DNA of 64,000 nucleotides from Sphingomonas beigongshangi (GCF_016820445.1 NZ_JADHDT010000007.1:1-64000), one strand, 5' to 3'; positions 28,235 to 40,749 are shown, counted from the stretch's first letter. Numbers and translations: made by a program. Notes: generated by a model from the sequence alone, not told the origin.

Positions 28235-28687
28235 TCAGGACAGCGCCGCCTTTACCCAGCCGCTCGCCTTGCTCATGTCGAGGCTGGCGGCGTGGCGCGC
28301 CTTCAGCTCGGCCATCACGCGGCCCATGTCCTTCATGCCCGTCGCGCCCAGGTCCCCCTTGATCGACTCGATCGCGGCCTTGGTCTCGTCCTCGCTCATC
28401 TGCGCGGGCAGGAACCGCTCGATCACCGCGACCTCCGCCTTCTCGGCGTCGGCGAGTTCCTGGCGGCCGCCGCTTTCGTACATGGCGATCGATTCGCGGC
28501 GCTGCTTGACCATCTTCTGCAGCACCTCGACCACCAGCGCGTCGTCGTCGGCGACGGGGCCCTGCGTGCGGACTTCGATGTCGCGGTTCTTGATCGCGGC
28601 CTGAATCAGGCTGATCGCGGCGCGTGCGTCCTTGTCGCCGGCCTTCATGGCGGCGATCTGGGCGGCCTTGATGTCGTCGCGGATCAT
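28235..28687 (-). CDS. GatB/YqeY domain protein
   Basis: A 150-residue helical protein of the YqeY family, related to the tail of the amidotransferase subunit GatB and thought to touch tRNA. Visible features are MIRDDIKAAQIAAMKAGDKD, AISLIQAAIKNRDIE, EVLQKMVKQRRESIAMYE, IERFLPAQMSEDE and the closing GRVMAELKARHAASLDM. The ATG at 28687 gives the family start. It diverges from carA. The exact function is not established for the family. Confidence 0.92.
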   Translation of the reverse strand: MIRDDIKAAQIAAMKAGDKDARAAISLIQAAIKNRDIEVRTQGPVADDDALVVEVLQKMVKQRRESIAMYESGGRQELADAEKAEVAVIERFLPAQMSEDETKAAIESIKGDLGATGMKDMGRVMAELKARHAASLDMSKASGWVKAALS

Positions 28688-28833
28688 GCGAAATGCTCTC
28701 GTTCGAATGGGAAAGCGGAGACTGTAGCGCAGACGCGCCGCCACGTCACCCGGTTGACGGCGGGGTATACGAGGGGTAGCGGGCGCGGCTTAGCGACATT
28801 GCTGTTCGACCCATAAGGAGTGCCCGCCGCATC

Positions 28834-30015
28834 ATGGCCGACGCCAAGCCCATCGTCATGCCCGAAAAGCCGGAAGGCGCCACGGGGGTTCTGGTTCTCG
28901 CCAACGGCGAGGTGGCCTGGGGTCGCGGTTTCGGCGCGGAAGGACAGGCGGTCGGCGAGGTGTGCTTCCACACCGCGATGACCGGCTATCAGGAGATCAT
29001 GACCGACCCGTCCTTCGCGGGGCAGATCATCACCTTCACCTTCCCCCATATCGGCAACGTCGGCGCCAATCCCGACGATATCGAGGCGGACGCCCCGCAC
29101 GCTCTGGGCATGATCGTTCGCGAGGACGTGAACGCACCGTCCAACTTCCGCGCTGTCGAGCGGCTGGACGGCTGGATGAAGCGGCATGCGCGCATCGGCC
29201 TGTCGGGCATCGACACGCGCGCACTGACCCGCCGCATCCGTGCTGGCGGTGCGCCGAACGGCGTCGTCGCGCACAGCCCGAACGGCGACTTCGACCTCGA
29301 TGCGTTGCTGGAGATGGCGCGCGCCTGGCCGGGGCTGGAGGGCATGGACCTTGCCAAGGATGTGTCCACCGAGACGCATTACGCCTGGGGCGAGACGCGC
29401 GAAGGCGGCCTATGGCGGCTCGGCTTCGGCTATGATCGCGTCGCCGAGGGCGAGCGCCCGCACGTCGTCGCGATCGATTACGGCAGCAAGCACAACATCT
29501 TCCGCAACCTTGTCCAGGCGGGGGCGAAGGTCACCGTGCTGCCCGCCACCGCGACGTTCGACGACGTGATGGCGCAGAACCCGGACGGCGTCTTCCTGTC
29601 GAACGGCCCCGGCGACCCCGCCGCGACGGGTGAGTATGCCGTGCCGGTGATCCGCCAGCTGCTCGATACGGGAAAGCCGCTGTTCGGCATCTGCCTCGGC
29701 CACCAGCTGCTCGGCCTCGCGGTCGGCGCGCGCACGACCAAGATGTTCCAGGGCCATCGCGGCGCCAACCATCCGGTCAAGCGCTTGAGCGACGGCGCGG
29801 TCGAGATCACCAGCATGAACCATGGCTTCGCGGTCGAGCGGGACTCGCTGCCGGCAAACGCACGCGAGACGCACGTGTCGCTGTTCGACGGGTCGAACGC
29901 CGGGATCGAACTGACCGATCGCCCGGCGTTCAGTGTCCAGTATCACCCGGAGGCGAGCCCGGGCCCGCAGGACAGCCTGTATCTGTTCGAGCGGTTCGTG
30001 GGATCATTGCGTTGA
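28834..30015 (+). CDS. carA: Carbamoyl phosphate synthase small subunit
   Basis: The glutaminase subunit, which passes ammonia to CarB for arginine and pyrimidine synthesis. The 393 residues contain the N-terminal domain (EVCFHTAMTGYQEIMTDPSF) and the class I glutamine amidotransferase domain with FLSNGPGDPA, the nucleophile in FGICLGHQLLG, and the His-x-Glu in SVQYHPEASPGP. It is the first gene of carA-small exported protein-carB-greA. Its stop overlaps the TTG start of the small gene. Confidence 0.97.
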   Translation: MADAKPIVMPEKPEGATGVLVLANGEVAWGRGFGAEGQAVGEVCFHTAMTGYQEIMTDPSFAGQIITFTFPHIGNVGANPDDIEADAPHALGMIVREDVNAPSNFRAVERLDGWMKRHARIGLSGIDTRALTRRIRAGGAPNGVVAHSPNGDFDLDALLEMARAWPGLEGMDLAKDVSTETHYAWGETREGGLWRLGFGYDRVAEGERPHVVAIDYGSKHNIFRNLVQAGAKVTVLPATATFDDVMAQNPDGVFLSNGPGDPAATGEYAVPVIRQLLDTGKPLFGICLGHQLLGLAVGARTTKMFQGHRGANHPVKRLSDGAVEITSMNHGFAVERDSLPANARETHVSLFDGSNAGIELTDRPAFSVQYHPEASPGPQDSLYLFERFVGSLR

Positions 30016-30302
30016 GGCTGCTACGTTCACTCCTTGGTGCGAGCGGACTCTTGATCTTATCGATCTCGAACCATGCGTCTGCGCAAAGCCAGGTCGACCT
30101 CGATGCGATTTCGAAGAGATGCAGCCTTCCTGTCGGCAGGCTTGTCCTCAAGGATGAGCATATTCTTCTGTTCGCTTCACCCGATGACAACTTCATGGCC
30201 ATGGGGTGCGTGCGAGCGGAAATCGACAAAATCCCAGGGGCGACCGACAAGCTCGGCGTCGTCATGTGGGAAAAGAACAAAGCTAAAGCTAAGGCCAAGT
30301 AG
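30012..30302 (+). CDS. Small exported protein between carA and carB
   Basis: A 96-residue protein with a clear signal peptide (LLRSLLGASGLLILSISNHA, cleaving after ASA) and a short mature part with two cysteines (KRCSLPVGR, MGCVRAEID) that could form a disulfide. It ends in a Lys/Ala tail. The start is TTG at 30012, overlapping the carA stop as TTGA, and its stop abuts the carB ATG with no gap. I do not recognise a family. The tight packing and the signal peptide argue that it is real. Confidence 0.72.
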   Translation: MRLLRSLLGASGLLILSISNHASAQSQVDLDAISKRCSLPVGRLVLKDEHILLFASPDDNFMAMGCVRAEIDKIPGATDKLGVVMWEKNKAKAKAK

Positions 30303-33647
<3,345 letters not shown>

Positions 33648-33708
33648 CGTGCGGGCGGGCCGGGTAACCGGCCCGCACGGGGGCAAGGGAATTTGGGGAC
33701 ACGAGACT

Positions 33709-34185
33709 ATGGCCACCGTCGAAAAGATGCCGATGCTCCAGGAGGGCTATGACAAGCTCACCCAGGACCTGAAGCGTCTGAAAGTCGAGCGTCCCCAGAT
33801 CGTCGACGCGATCGAGGAAGCGCGCGCGCACGGCGACTTGTCGGAAAACGCGGAATATCATGCGGCCAAGGAGCGCCAGGGCCAGATCGAGGCGTCGATC
33901 GCCGATATCGAGGACAAGCTCAGCCGCGCCCAGATCATCGATCCGAAGGATCTGTCGGGCGACAAGGTCGTGTTCGGTGCGACCGTGACCCTGCTCGACG
34001 AGGACGACAAGCCCGTCAAATACCAGATCGTCGGGCAGACCGAGGCGGACGCGAAGACCGGCCGGATCAGCTACAACTCGCCGCTCGGCCGCGCGCTGAT
34101 CGGTCGCAAGGTCGAGGACGAGGTCGAAGTCGCCGTGCCCGCGGGCGACCGTTATTATCTGGTCAGCAAGATCGAGTTCATCTGA
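33709..34185 (+). CDS. greA: Transcription elongation factor GreA
   Basis: Rescues backtracked RNA polymerase by stimulating transcript cleavage. The 158-residue protein has the N-terminal coiled coil with the acidic tip ([20 protein letters not shown], containing the Asp/Glu pair) and the C-terminal FKBP-like domain ([32 protein letters not shown]). The ATG at 33709 gives the family start; a longer frame reaches back into the carB-greA gap. The APH-like gene follows after 13 bases. Confidence 0.96.
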   Translation: MATVEKMPMLQEGYDKLTQDLKRLKVERPQIVDAIEEARAHGDLSENAEYHAAKERQGQIEASIADIEDKLSRAQIIDPKDLSGDKVVFGATVTLLDEDDKPVKYQIVGQTEADAKTGRISYNSPLGRALIGRKVEDEVEVAVPAGDRYYLVSKIEFI

Positions 34186-34198
34186 TCGGGGCGGGGGC

Positions 34199-34984
34199 GT
34201 GTCGCAATCGGTGCCGCGTCCCCTCGAAGACCTGATCGAGGGCTGGTCGGTCGAGCCGGTTCTCTCCGGAGAAGCCGGGGCGACCGTCTTTCGCCTGACG
34301 CGCAGCGACGCGCCGGCGCGTTACCTCAAATTCGGTCGGGAACGCATCGCGGACGACGTCGCCGACGAGGCGCATCGGCTGTTCTGGCTGCACGGCCGCC
34401 TTCCCTGCGCGACACCGCTCCATTTCATGCGGGAGCCGGACGAAGCGTGGCTGCTGACGGAGGCGGTCGCCGGGCGGACGGGCGATGACTGGATCGCGCA
34501 CGATCCCGCCATGCTTCCCGCCGTCATCGATGCCTTCGCCGACTTCCTGCGTCGCCTTCACGCCTTGCCGATCGCCGATTGCCCCTTCGATGCCGGCGCG
34601 GACGTGCGTCTGGCACACGCGCGCCGGTTGATCGATGGAGGGACGGTCGACCATGAGGATTTCGACCCTGACCATGCCGGCTGGTCCGCCGATCAAATGT
34701 GGGAGCGGCTGGTTGCGCTGCGACCGGCGGTGCGCCACGGCGTCGTCACGCACGGCGACTATTCGTTGGGGAACGTGCTGATCGACGCCACGGGGGTCGT
34801 TACCGGCTGCATCGACGTCGGACGACTTGGCGTTGCAGACCGGTATCAGGACATCGCGATCCTGTGGCAGAATTTGCGCGAATTCGGCGATGATGCTGCC
34901 GCGCGATTTCTGACCAATTACGGCATCGCCGCCCTCGATCGGGAACGGCTCGAATTCCATCGCTGTCTCGACGAGCTGTTCTGA
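34199..34984 (+). CDS. Aminoglycoside phosphotransferase, APH(3')-like
   Basis: A 261-residue kinase of the aminoglycoside phosphotransferase family. It has an N-lobe Lys (RYLKFGRERI), the catalytic loop THGDYSLGNVLID with its Asp and Asn, the metal-binding CIDVGRLGVADRYQDIAI, and the C-terminal FLTNYGI and LDELF segments, an arrangement closest to APH(3') enzymes. It starts with GTG at 34199, 13 bases after greA. Whether it gives kanamycin-type resistance or phosphorylates another small molecule cannot be told from sequence. Base composition matches its neighbours, so I see no sign of recent transfer. Confidence 0.87.
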   Translation: MSQSVPRPLEDLIEGWSVEPVLSGEAGATVFRLTRSDAPARYLKFGRERIADDVADEAHRLFWLHGRLPCATPLHFMREPDEAWLLTEAVAGRTGDDWIAHDPAMLPAVIDAFADFLRRLHALPIADCPFDAGADVRLAHARRLIDGGTVDHEDFDPDHAGWSADQMWERLVALRPAVRHGVVTHGDYSLGNVLIDATGVVTGCIDVGRLGVADRYQDIAILWQNLREFGDDAAARFLTNYGIAALDRERLEFHRCLDELF

Positions 34985-35091
34985 CGCCATCGGACTTGCC
35001 GGGGGGCGATCCGCGCTGTCCGTTCGTGCCGGGCTCGCCGAGGCACGAACGATCGAAACGGGCTGGCGACGGCGTTCGACGGCGCGCGCGA

Positions 35092-35319
35092 TTACGCCGT
35101 GGGCGCGACCAGATCCGGCTCGAGCAGGCGATGGAGGTGCACGACCACGAACTTCATCTCCGCGTCGTCGACGGTCCGCTGGGCGGCCGCGCGCCACGCC
35201 TTCTCGGCGCTGGCATAATCGGGGAAGATCCCGACGACTTCGAGGCTGGCGGGATCGGCGAAATCGAGCGTACGCGGATCGGTGACGCGGCCGCCGAAGA
35301 CGAGGTGAAGCTTGCTCAT
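35092..35319 (-). CDS. DUF4170 family protein
   Basis: A 75-residue protein, MSKLHLVFGGRVTDPRTLDF onward, with the YASAEKAWRAAAQRTVDDAE and FVVVHLHRLLEP segments I associate with DUF4170, a small alphaproteobacterial family of unknown function. It has no signal peptide or membrane helix. It stands alone between the APH-like gene and the membrane protein operon, on the minus strand. Confidence 0.78.
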   Translation of the reverse strand: MSKLHLVFGGRVTDPRTLDFADPASLEVVGIFPDYASAEKAWRAAAQRTVDDAEMKFVVVHLHRLLEPDLVAPTA

Positions 35320-35420
35320 GCGAAATCCTGGCTAGGGAGGGATCGCCGCCCATTAGCCTGTTGCAGCGCAATATTGAAGGCCTTGACCGCCCCGGCGGGT
35401 CGACCGCCGGGGCGCAGGCG

Positions 35421-35804
35421 TCATCCCTTGTTCCGCGCCGATGCCGCGGCTGCGGAGCCGGCCGTCTGGACCGCCTCGGTCAACCCCTGGAACAGCGACT
35501 TGACCTGATCGCGCGCCGCGTTCTTCGTCAGCCCGCGCTCGTCAAGCGCCTGATAGCCCGCTTCCCGGGCGGCACCGACCGCCGAGCGGGCACGCTCGGC
35601 GATCGTCCGTCCGACCGGCGCGAGCAGTTCCTTTTCCTTGGCGGAGCGCGGGATCAGGATGCCCGCGATCGCCCCGACGGCAAGGCCGCCCGCGACGAGC
35701 CCGATCGGGTTTCCCTCGAGCGCGCGCGCGGCATCGCGCGCCTTGTCTTCGGCCGTGTGGACGATGTCGGCGATCTGGCCTTGCGTTTCGTGATTGGGAG
35801 CCAT
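35421..35804 (-). CDS. Small single-helix membrane protein, stress operon
   Basis: A 127-residue protein with an N-terminal amphipathic helical region (QIADIVHTAEDKARDAARAL), one membrane helix (IGLVAGGLAVGAIAGILI) and a basic Ala-rich C-terminus. It resembles YtxH- or ElaB-like small membrane proteins, but I cannot name the family. It is the last gene of a four-gene minus-strand operon with DUF3618, holin-like and ElaB-like proteins, 27 bases after the preceding gene. Confidence 0.72.
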   Translation of the reverse strand: MAPNHETQGQIADIVHTAEDKARDAARALEGNPIGLVAGGLAVGAIAGILIPRSAKEKELLAPVGRTIAERARSAVGAAREAGYQALDERGLTKNAARDQVKSLFQGLTEAVQTAGSAAAASARNKG

Positions 35805-35831
35805 GGGTCGATCCTTTATCGCGGTGGCCGG

Positions 35832-36131
35832 TCAATCCCGGCGGTCTGTTTTGGGTTTGCGGCGGAACAGGTGGGCGATCCTGTGGCGTGCGAGGAAGAG
35901 CCCGGCGACGGCGGTGGCGCCTGCGACCGCGCCCGGATTGCGGCGCGCGGTGTCGATCCCCGCGGCCGCCGCGGCGGCGCTCTTGTCCACCACTTCCTTC
36001 GTCGCCTGTCGCGTCAGCGTGCGCGGGTCGAGCTTGACCTGCAGCTGCGCGAGCGTCGTGTTGAGCCGTTCGCGCGCGGCGGTCGCCTCCGCCTCGGCAT
36101 CGGCAAGACGGGTGCCGGGAAGGTTGCTCAT
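35832..36131 (-). CDS. DUF3618 family protein
   Basis: A 99-residue protein that begins with a charged coiled-coil stretch (DAEAEATAARERLNTTLAQL) followed by KLDPRTLTRQATKEVVDKSA, the DUF3618 signature, and ends in a weak helix and a basic tail (RRKPKTDRRD). The family is of unknown function and usually sits beside holin-like DUF1469 proteins. Its ATG overlaps the preceding gene's stop (ATGA). Confidence 0.82.
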   Translation of the reverse strand: MSNLPGTRLADAEAEATAARERLNTTLAQLQVKLDPRTLTRQATKEVVDKSAAAAAAGIDTARRNPGAVAGATAVAGLFLARHRIAHLFRRKPKTDRRD

Positions 36132-36454
36132 CGTACCACCTTCGCCGGTGCGAGCCGGGCTTTCCCGATCATGCCGAGCACGCCCGCGAGGACGAGGACC
36201 AGCACGACCACCACGGCGGTTGCGAAGCCCGGCCCGATCAGCGGGGTCAACGTCATGATGAGCCCCACGAGCAGCGCCACCAAGGCTGCGAGCGCGAGCA
36301 CCCCGGCGATGGCGAAGAAGATCGCGGCGCTCTTATAGGCCGAGACCCGTTCGCCGACACGCGCCTTCGCCAGGGCGATTTCCGCGCTGGCAAGATTGCG
36401 TGTGTCCTCGACGAGCTGGCCGACCAGTGTCGCCACGCCCGGCTCCTCGGTCAT
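36128..36454 (-). CDS. Holin-like membrane protein (DUF1469/YqjE type)
   Basis: A 108-residue protein with an N-terminal amphipathic helix (LVGQLVEDTRNLASAEIALA) and two membrane helices (AAIFFAIAGVLALAALVALL, TAVVVVLVLVLAGVLGMIG). Databases call this family phage holin superfamily or YqjE, but here it lies in a chromosomal stress-type operon with no phage genes, so lysis is unlikely. The ATG at 36454 is chosen over the longer frame to 36478. It overlaps the DUF3618 gene by 4 bases. Confidence 0.83.
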   Translation of the reverse strand: MTEEPGVATLVGQLVEDTRNLASAEIALAKARVGERVSAYKSAAIFFAIAGVLALAALVALLVGLIMTLTPLIGPGFATAVVVVLVLVLAGVLGMIGKARLAPAKVVR

Positions 36455-36484
36455 CTGCCTGTTCCCCGTGCTAGCCAAGAACGC

Positions 36485-36964
36485 TCAGCCCTTGTTGCTG
36501 TCGAGGCCCGACTGCACCAGCCGCGCGAGCGCGAAGCCGAGCGCAGCGGCAACGCCGACGGCGACGCCCGGGCTTTCGCGGACGAAACCACGGACGTCTT
36601 CGAGCAGATCGTCGACGTCCTTGCCCTTCACCTGCTCGGAGAAGCGCGAGACGGTCGTCGCGGCCTGCCGCGCGTAATCGCCATATTGCGCGCCCAGTTT
36701 CTCGTCGACCTGACCCGCGGCGTCACCGATCATCTGCGAGAGCTGGTCGAGCGCGCTGCCGGCCTTTTCCTTGCCGGTGTCGGCCAGCGTGCGGATGCGG
36801 TCGCTGGCCTGCCCACCGAACTTGTCGGCCTGGTCCCTGATCGCCTGCTTGGCCTGAGCGGTCTTGCTCTGCGCGGTGCCGGACGTGTCGGCGTCGAGCG
36901 TGTCGCCGTCCGAGGCGGGCAGCACGTCCGCGTCGGTCATCGGTCTTGCGTCGGTGTCGGACAT
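36485..36964 (-). CDS. ElaB/YqjD-like membrane-anchored protein
   Basis: A 159-residue protein with a disordered N-terminus, a long charged helical region (DKFGGQASDRIRTLADTGKE, MIGDAAGQVDEKLGAQYGDY) and a C-terminal membrane anchor (ESPGVAVGVAAALGFALARL). This is the layout of DUF883/YqjD proteins, which associate with ribosomes or the envelope in stationary phase. It is the first gene of the operon and follows a candidate EcfG promoter. Confidence 0.78.
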   Translation of the reverse strand: MSDTDARPMTDADVLPASDGDTLDADTSGTAQSKTAQAKQAIRDQADKFGGQASDRIRTLADTGKEKAGSALDQLSQMIGDAAGQVDEKLGAQYGDYARQAATTVSRFSEQVKGKDVDDLLEDVRGFVRESPGVAVGVAAALGFALARLVQSGLDSNKG

Positions 36965-36993
36965 GACGAACCCTTTCGTTGTTCGACCGCCTC

Positions 36994-37019
36994 AACCCGC
37001 CCCGCCAGATGGCGGTTCC
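36994..37019 (-). promoter_or_regulatory. Candidate EcfG general-stress promoter
   Basis: On the minus strand, GGAAC (37019-37015) is separated by 17 bases from GGTT (36997-36994). The alphaproteobacterial sigma-EcfG consensus is GGAAC, 16-17 bases, CGTT, so one base differs. It lies 30 bases before the start of the ElaB-like gene, the right place for a promoter. Confidence 0.6.
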
Positions 37020-37092
37020 CTCCGGCCATAGGAGATTGCCGCTATGCAGCGAGCGGGGTAGAGGCCGGCCCGTATCTCGCCCCAAAAGGTAG

Positions 37093-38382
<1,290 letters not shown>

Positions 38383-38430
38383 CGCTTTTACGGGCTTGAC
38401 GCGCGAGTCGGCCCGAATCAGGATGGATGC

Positions 38431-38751
38431 ATGGCCCGCGCGACGAAATCCTCTGCCTTTCGCAAGACGATGCGTCGCGCGGCCTTGCCTGCCGTCGGTC
38501 TCACGATCGTTGCGATCTTTGGCGTCTATGCCGTGCTGGGGCCGAACGGCATCATGGCCTATGGCGACTACAAGCGACAGCTTTCCAAGCGCGAGAAGCA
38601 ATATGCGCTGCTGGATCAGCGGCGCGCGGTATTGAAGAACCGCGTGGCGCTGCTCGACCCCGACCATGCCAATCCGGACATGGTCGACGAGATGGTCCGC
38701 AAGGAACTGAACGTCGCGCATCCCAACGAAGTGATCGTGCCGCTGCGCTGA
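38431..38751 (+). CDS. FtsB/DivIC-type septum formation protein
   Basis: A 106-residue bitopic membrane protein: a short basic N-terminus, one membrane helix (AALPAVGLTIVAIFGVYAVL) and a periplasmic coiled coil (YKRQLSKREKQYALLDQRRA) ending in a DPDHANPDMVDEMVRKELN motif of the septum-formation-initiator family. It links the FtsQ-FtsL complex to septal synthesis in other bacteria. Position after eno supports the call. Confidence 0.88.
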   Translation: MARATKSSAFRKTMRRAALPAVGLTIVAIFGVYAVLGPNGIMAYGDYKRQLSKREKQYALLDQRRAVLKNRVALLDPDHANPDMVDEMVRKELNVAHPNEVIVPLR

Positions 38752-38802
38752 GCAACGCGACGGGCAGCCCCGCGTCCGGCCGACGCGGGACATGACTGCG
38801 CC

Positions 38803-39201
38803 TCACTCCTTGAAATGGGGCGGCCCCAGATCGTCGGGTGCCTTTTGCACGGTGCCCTCGCGGCCGGTGAAGGGATAGCCGTCGCCCGCCTCGGAGTCGC
38901 TGCTGAAGTCATCACCTTCGCTGCCGCCGCCGGCTGAACTGCCGCTGCCGTGGACCTCGCCGGTCCGTGGGTCGAACGACGCGCGGCGCCCGTTGTCGGC
39001 GGGAATATCAGCTTGGCGCGCGCCGCCTTCGGCAGGATGCGATTCGGCGTCCTTGCCCTCGCCCACCGTGCCGCTCGGGCGTTCACGTCCCATCTCAGCT
39101 TCCCGATCCCGATGATAGTCCTGGCCATAGCGACCGTTTTCGTCATCGAACGGCGCGCCGCCGGCGCCGTGCCCCGGATCGACCTTGCGGATATCGGTCA
39201 T
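38803..39201 (-). CDS. Hydrophilic, probably disordered protein
   Basis: A 132-residue protein with almost no hydrophobic residues, rich in Gly, Asp, Glu and Ser (DPGHGAGGAPFDDENGRYGQ, GSSAGGGSEGDDFSSDSEAG). No domain is recognisable. AAGGAGAG stands 5 bases before the ATG, which supports a real gene rather than an opposite-strand shadow. Such proteins are often stress-induced, but no promoter motif proves this here. It diverges from the TetR gene. Confidence 0.68.
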   Translation of the reverse strand: MTDIRKVDPGHGAGGAPFDDENGRYGQDYHRDREAEMGRERPSGTVGEGKDAESHPAEGGARQADIPADNGRRASFDPRTGEVHGSGSSAGGGSEGDDFSSDSEAGDGYPFTGREGTVQKAPDDLGPPHFKE

Positions 39202-39368
39202 GTCGCTCTCCTTCGCGTCGTTCCCGTCAACGCGACGAAGCCGCGGAATATCCTCGACCGGAATGTCGGCGGTGGCGCTGCGGCGCTTCGCCGGCGTCCG
39301 GCAAGACGGCGGGAGGGGATGCGGCCGTTCCGACGGAACGGCTTGGCGGATGCGCCACGACGATATAT

Positions 39369-39382
39369 ATACCGCTCGATAT
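39369..39382. promoter_or_regulatory. Operator-like palindrome over the tetR start
   Basis: ATACCGCTCGATAT overlaps the start codon of the TetR-type gene. It matches the site at 40087-40100 at 11 of 14 positions, suggesting autorepression. Confidence 0.6.
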
Positions 39383-40022
39383 GGAAACCGTTCTAGCCGC
39401 CCCGTCGCCTCTGCCGGCTTCGCCGTGCACCCCTGCCAAGGGGCGCCCGCGCGAATTCTGCACCGATGCCGCGCTCGCGGCGGCGCTGCGCGTCTTCTGG
39501 GCGAAGGGCTATGACGCCGCCTCCCTGACCGACCTCACCGAGGCCATGGGGATAACCCGCCCCAGCCTGTACGCGGCCTTCGGCAACAAGGAGGCCCTGT
39601 TTCACAAGGCGCTCGACCTCTACGAGGCCGAAAAGCTTGCCTATATGCGGGGTGCGCTGGACCAGCCGACGGCGCGCGGCGTGGCGGAATATCTGCTGCG
39701 CGGCGCGCTCGATGCGCAGACCGGCCGGGGCGAGCCGCACGGCTGCATGGGCGTGATCAATTCCATGGCCTGCGGACCCGAGGCGCAGTCGATCCGCGAT
39801 GCCTTGCTCGCGCGCCGCGCCTCGTCGCAGGCGGCGCTGACCGAGCGGTTCGCGCGGGCGCGGGACGAGGGCGACCTGCCGCCGCACATCGATCCCGTGG
39901 GCCTGACGAGCTATCTGTTCGCACTCTTTTTGGGGATGTCCGTGCAGGCCGGGGCGGGGGCGACGCGTGAGGATTTGGCCTTGCTCGTCGAGACGAGCCT
40001 GGCGGTCTGGCCGGGTCGCTGA
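39381..40022 (+). CDS. TetR/AcrR family transcriptional regulator
   Basis: A 213-residue regulator with an N-terminal helix-turn-helix (ALRVFWAKGYDAASLTDLTE, MGITRPSLYAAFGNKEALF) and an alpha-helical C-terminal ligand domain (GRGEPHGCMGVINSMACGP). This form is common among repressors of oxidoreductase or efflux genes. The ATG at 39381 overlaps an operator-like palindrome, and two similar sites flank the promoter of the next gene. It probably represses itself and that gene; the inducer is unknown. Two cysteines in the C-terminal domain could be redox-sensitive. Confidence 0.9.
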   Translation: METVLAAPSPLPASPCTPAKGRPREFCTDAALAAALRVFWAKGYDAASLTDLTEAMGITRPSLYAAFGNKEALFHKALDLYEAEKLAYMRGALDQPTARGVAEYLLRGALDAQTGRGEPHGCMGVINSMACGPEAQSIRDALLARRASSQAALTERFARARDEGDLPPHIDPVGLTSYLFALFLGMSVQAGAGATREDLALLVETSLAVWPGR

Positions 40023-40042
40023 TCCACCGCAAATTTTTTTGC

Positions 40043-40054
40043 TACCGATCGGTA
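40043..40054. promoter_or_regulatory. Operator palindrome upstream of the -35 box
   Basis: TACCGATCGGTA is a perfect 12-base palindrome ending 8 bases before the TTGACG box at 40063-40068. Confidence 0.7.
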
Positions 40055-40062
40055 CAAAACAA

Positions 40063-40091
40063 TTGACGGCGGATGAACCGCCTTATATACC
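40063..40091 (+). promoter_or_regulatory. Probable sigma-70 promoter for the 133-residue gene
   Basis: TTGACG at 40063-40068 and TATACC at 40086-40091 are 17 bases apart. The -10 box overlaps the operator-like palindrome at 40087-40100. Confidence 0.6.
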
Positions 40092-40100
40092 GATCAGTAT
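40087..40100. promoter_or_regulatory. Operator-like palindrome over the -10 box
   Basis: ATACCGATCAGTAT differs from a perfect palindrome at one pair and shares the ACCGATC core with the site 44 bases upstream. A repressor bound here would block RNA polymerase. Confidence 0.68.
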
Positions 40101-40237
40101 AGAAGATGGGGCGGCGGATCAGCCGCCCGATGTTCCAGTCGTTCATACACAAGGTTCATCCGTCGGACCGCAAGCGGGTCTGTGCGCCGTGGTGGCGCGC
40201 GGGGTCGCCCGGTCGGACGCGGGAAGGGAGGTCGATC

Positions 40238-40639
40238 ATGGCATATATGGCATTCGCAGAGCCCGGCATGGCCGGATTTGCCCGCGCGGCGGCGGTGCAG
40301 CGGCTGGCCGCGCCCGTCGAGGACAAGCCGATGCTGACCGAGCTCGAACGCTCGGTGATCGGGCTGGCGCGGGGTGACGGCCTGTCGTCGCTGCGCGGTC
40401 CGGGGCCGCTCTCGCGGCTGATCGAATGGGTGTTCGGGATCAAGGCGAGCACGCAGCTTGCCGACCCGAAGCTGGAGGCGCTGCGTCGGATCGCGGTGCT
40501 GAGCTGGCGTCGGGGCTATTCGGTGCCCTCGGCGGAAGTTCGGTCGTTCCTGGCGGCGGGCTATTCGCCCGCGCATTACGAACTCGTCGTCGACGGGATC
40601 GCGATCGCGCGCGAAGCGGGGATGCAGCGGCGCGCCTGA
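40238..40639 (+). CDS. Unknown 133-residue protein under probable TetR control
   Basis: No family recognised. The protein is soluble, begins MAYMAFAEPGMAGFARAAAV, and has a conserved-looking helical core (LTELERSVIGLARGDGL, KLEALRRIAVLSWRRGYSVP, EVRSFLAAGYSPAHYELVVD). GGGAGG precedes the ATG at 40238. Its promoter carries two operator-like palindromes that match the one over the neighbouring tetR start, so it is likely the main target of that regulator. The leader from the promoter to the ATG is about 130 bases. Confidence 0.75.
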   Translation: MAYMAFAEPGMAGFARAAAVQRLAAPVEDKPMLTELERSVIGLARGDGLSSLRGPGPLSRLIEWVFGIKASTQLADPKLEALRRIAVLSWRRGYSVPSAEVRSFLAAGYSPAHYELVVDGIAIAREAGMQRRA

Positions 40640-40749
40640 CGGGCTGCGTCCGCCGGCCCGTGCCGCGTCCGCCATCATCCGTGGTTGACGCGCGGGTTCT
40701 CCTCCCGCAACTCCTTGGGGAAGCATAGCATACCCATCCCCAGGGAGAG

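Noticed and set aside
36128..36454. Phage holin indicating a prophage
   Set aside because: No endolysin, integrase, capsid or tail genes nearby; the family also includes chromosomal YqjE proteins.
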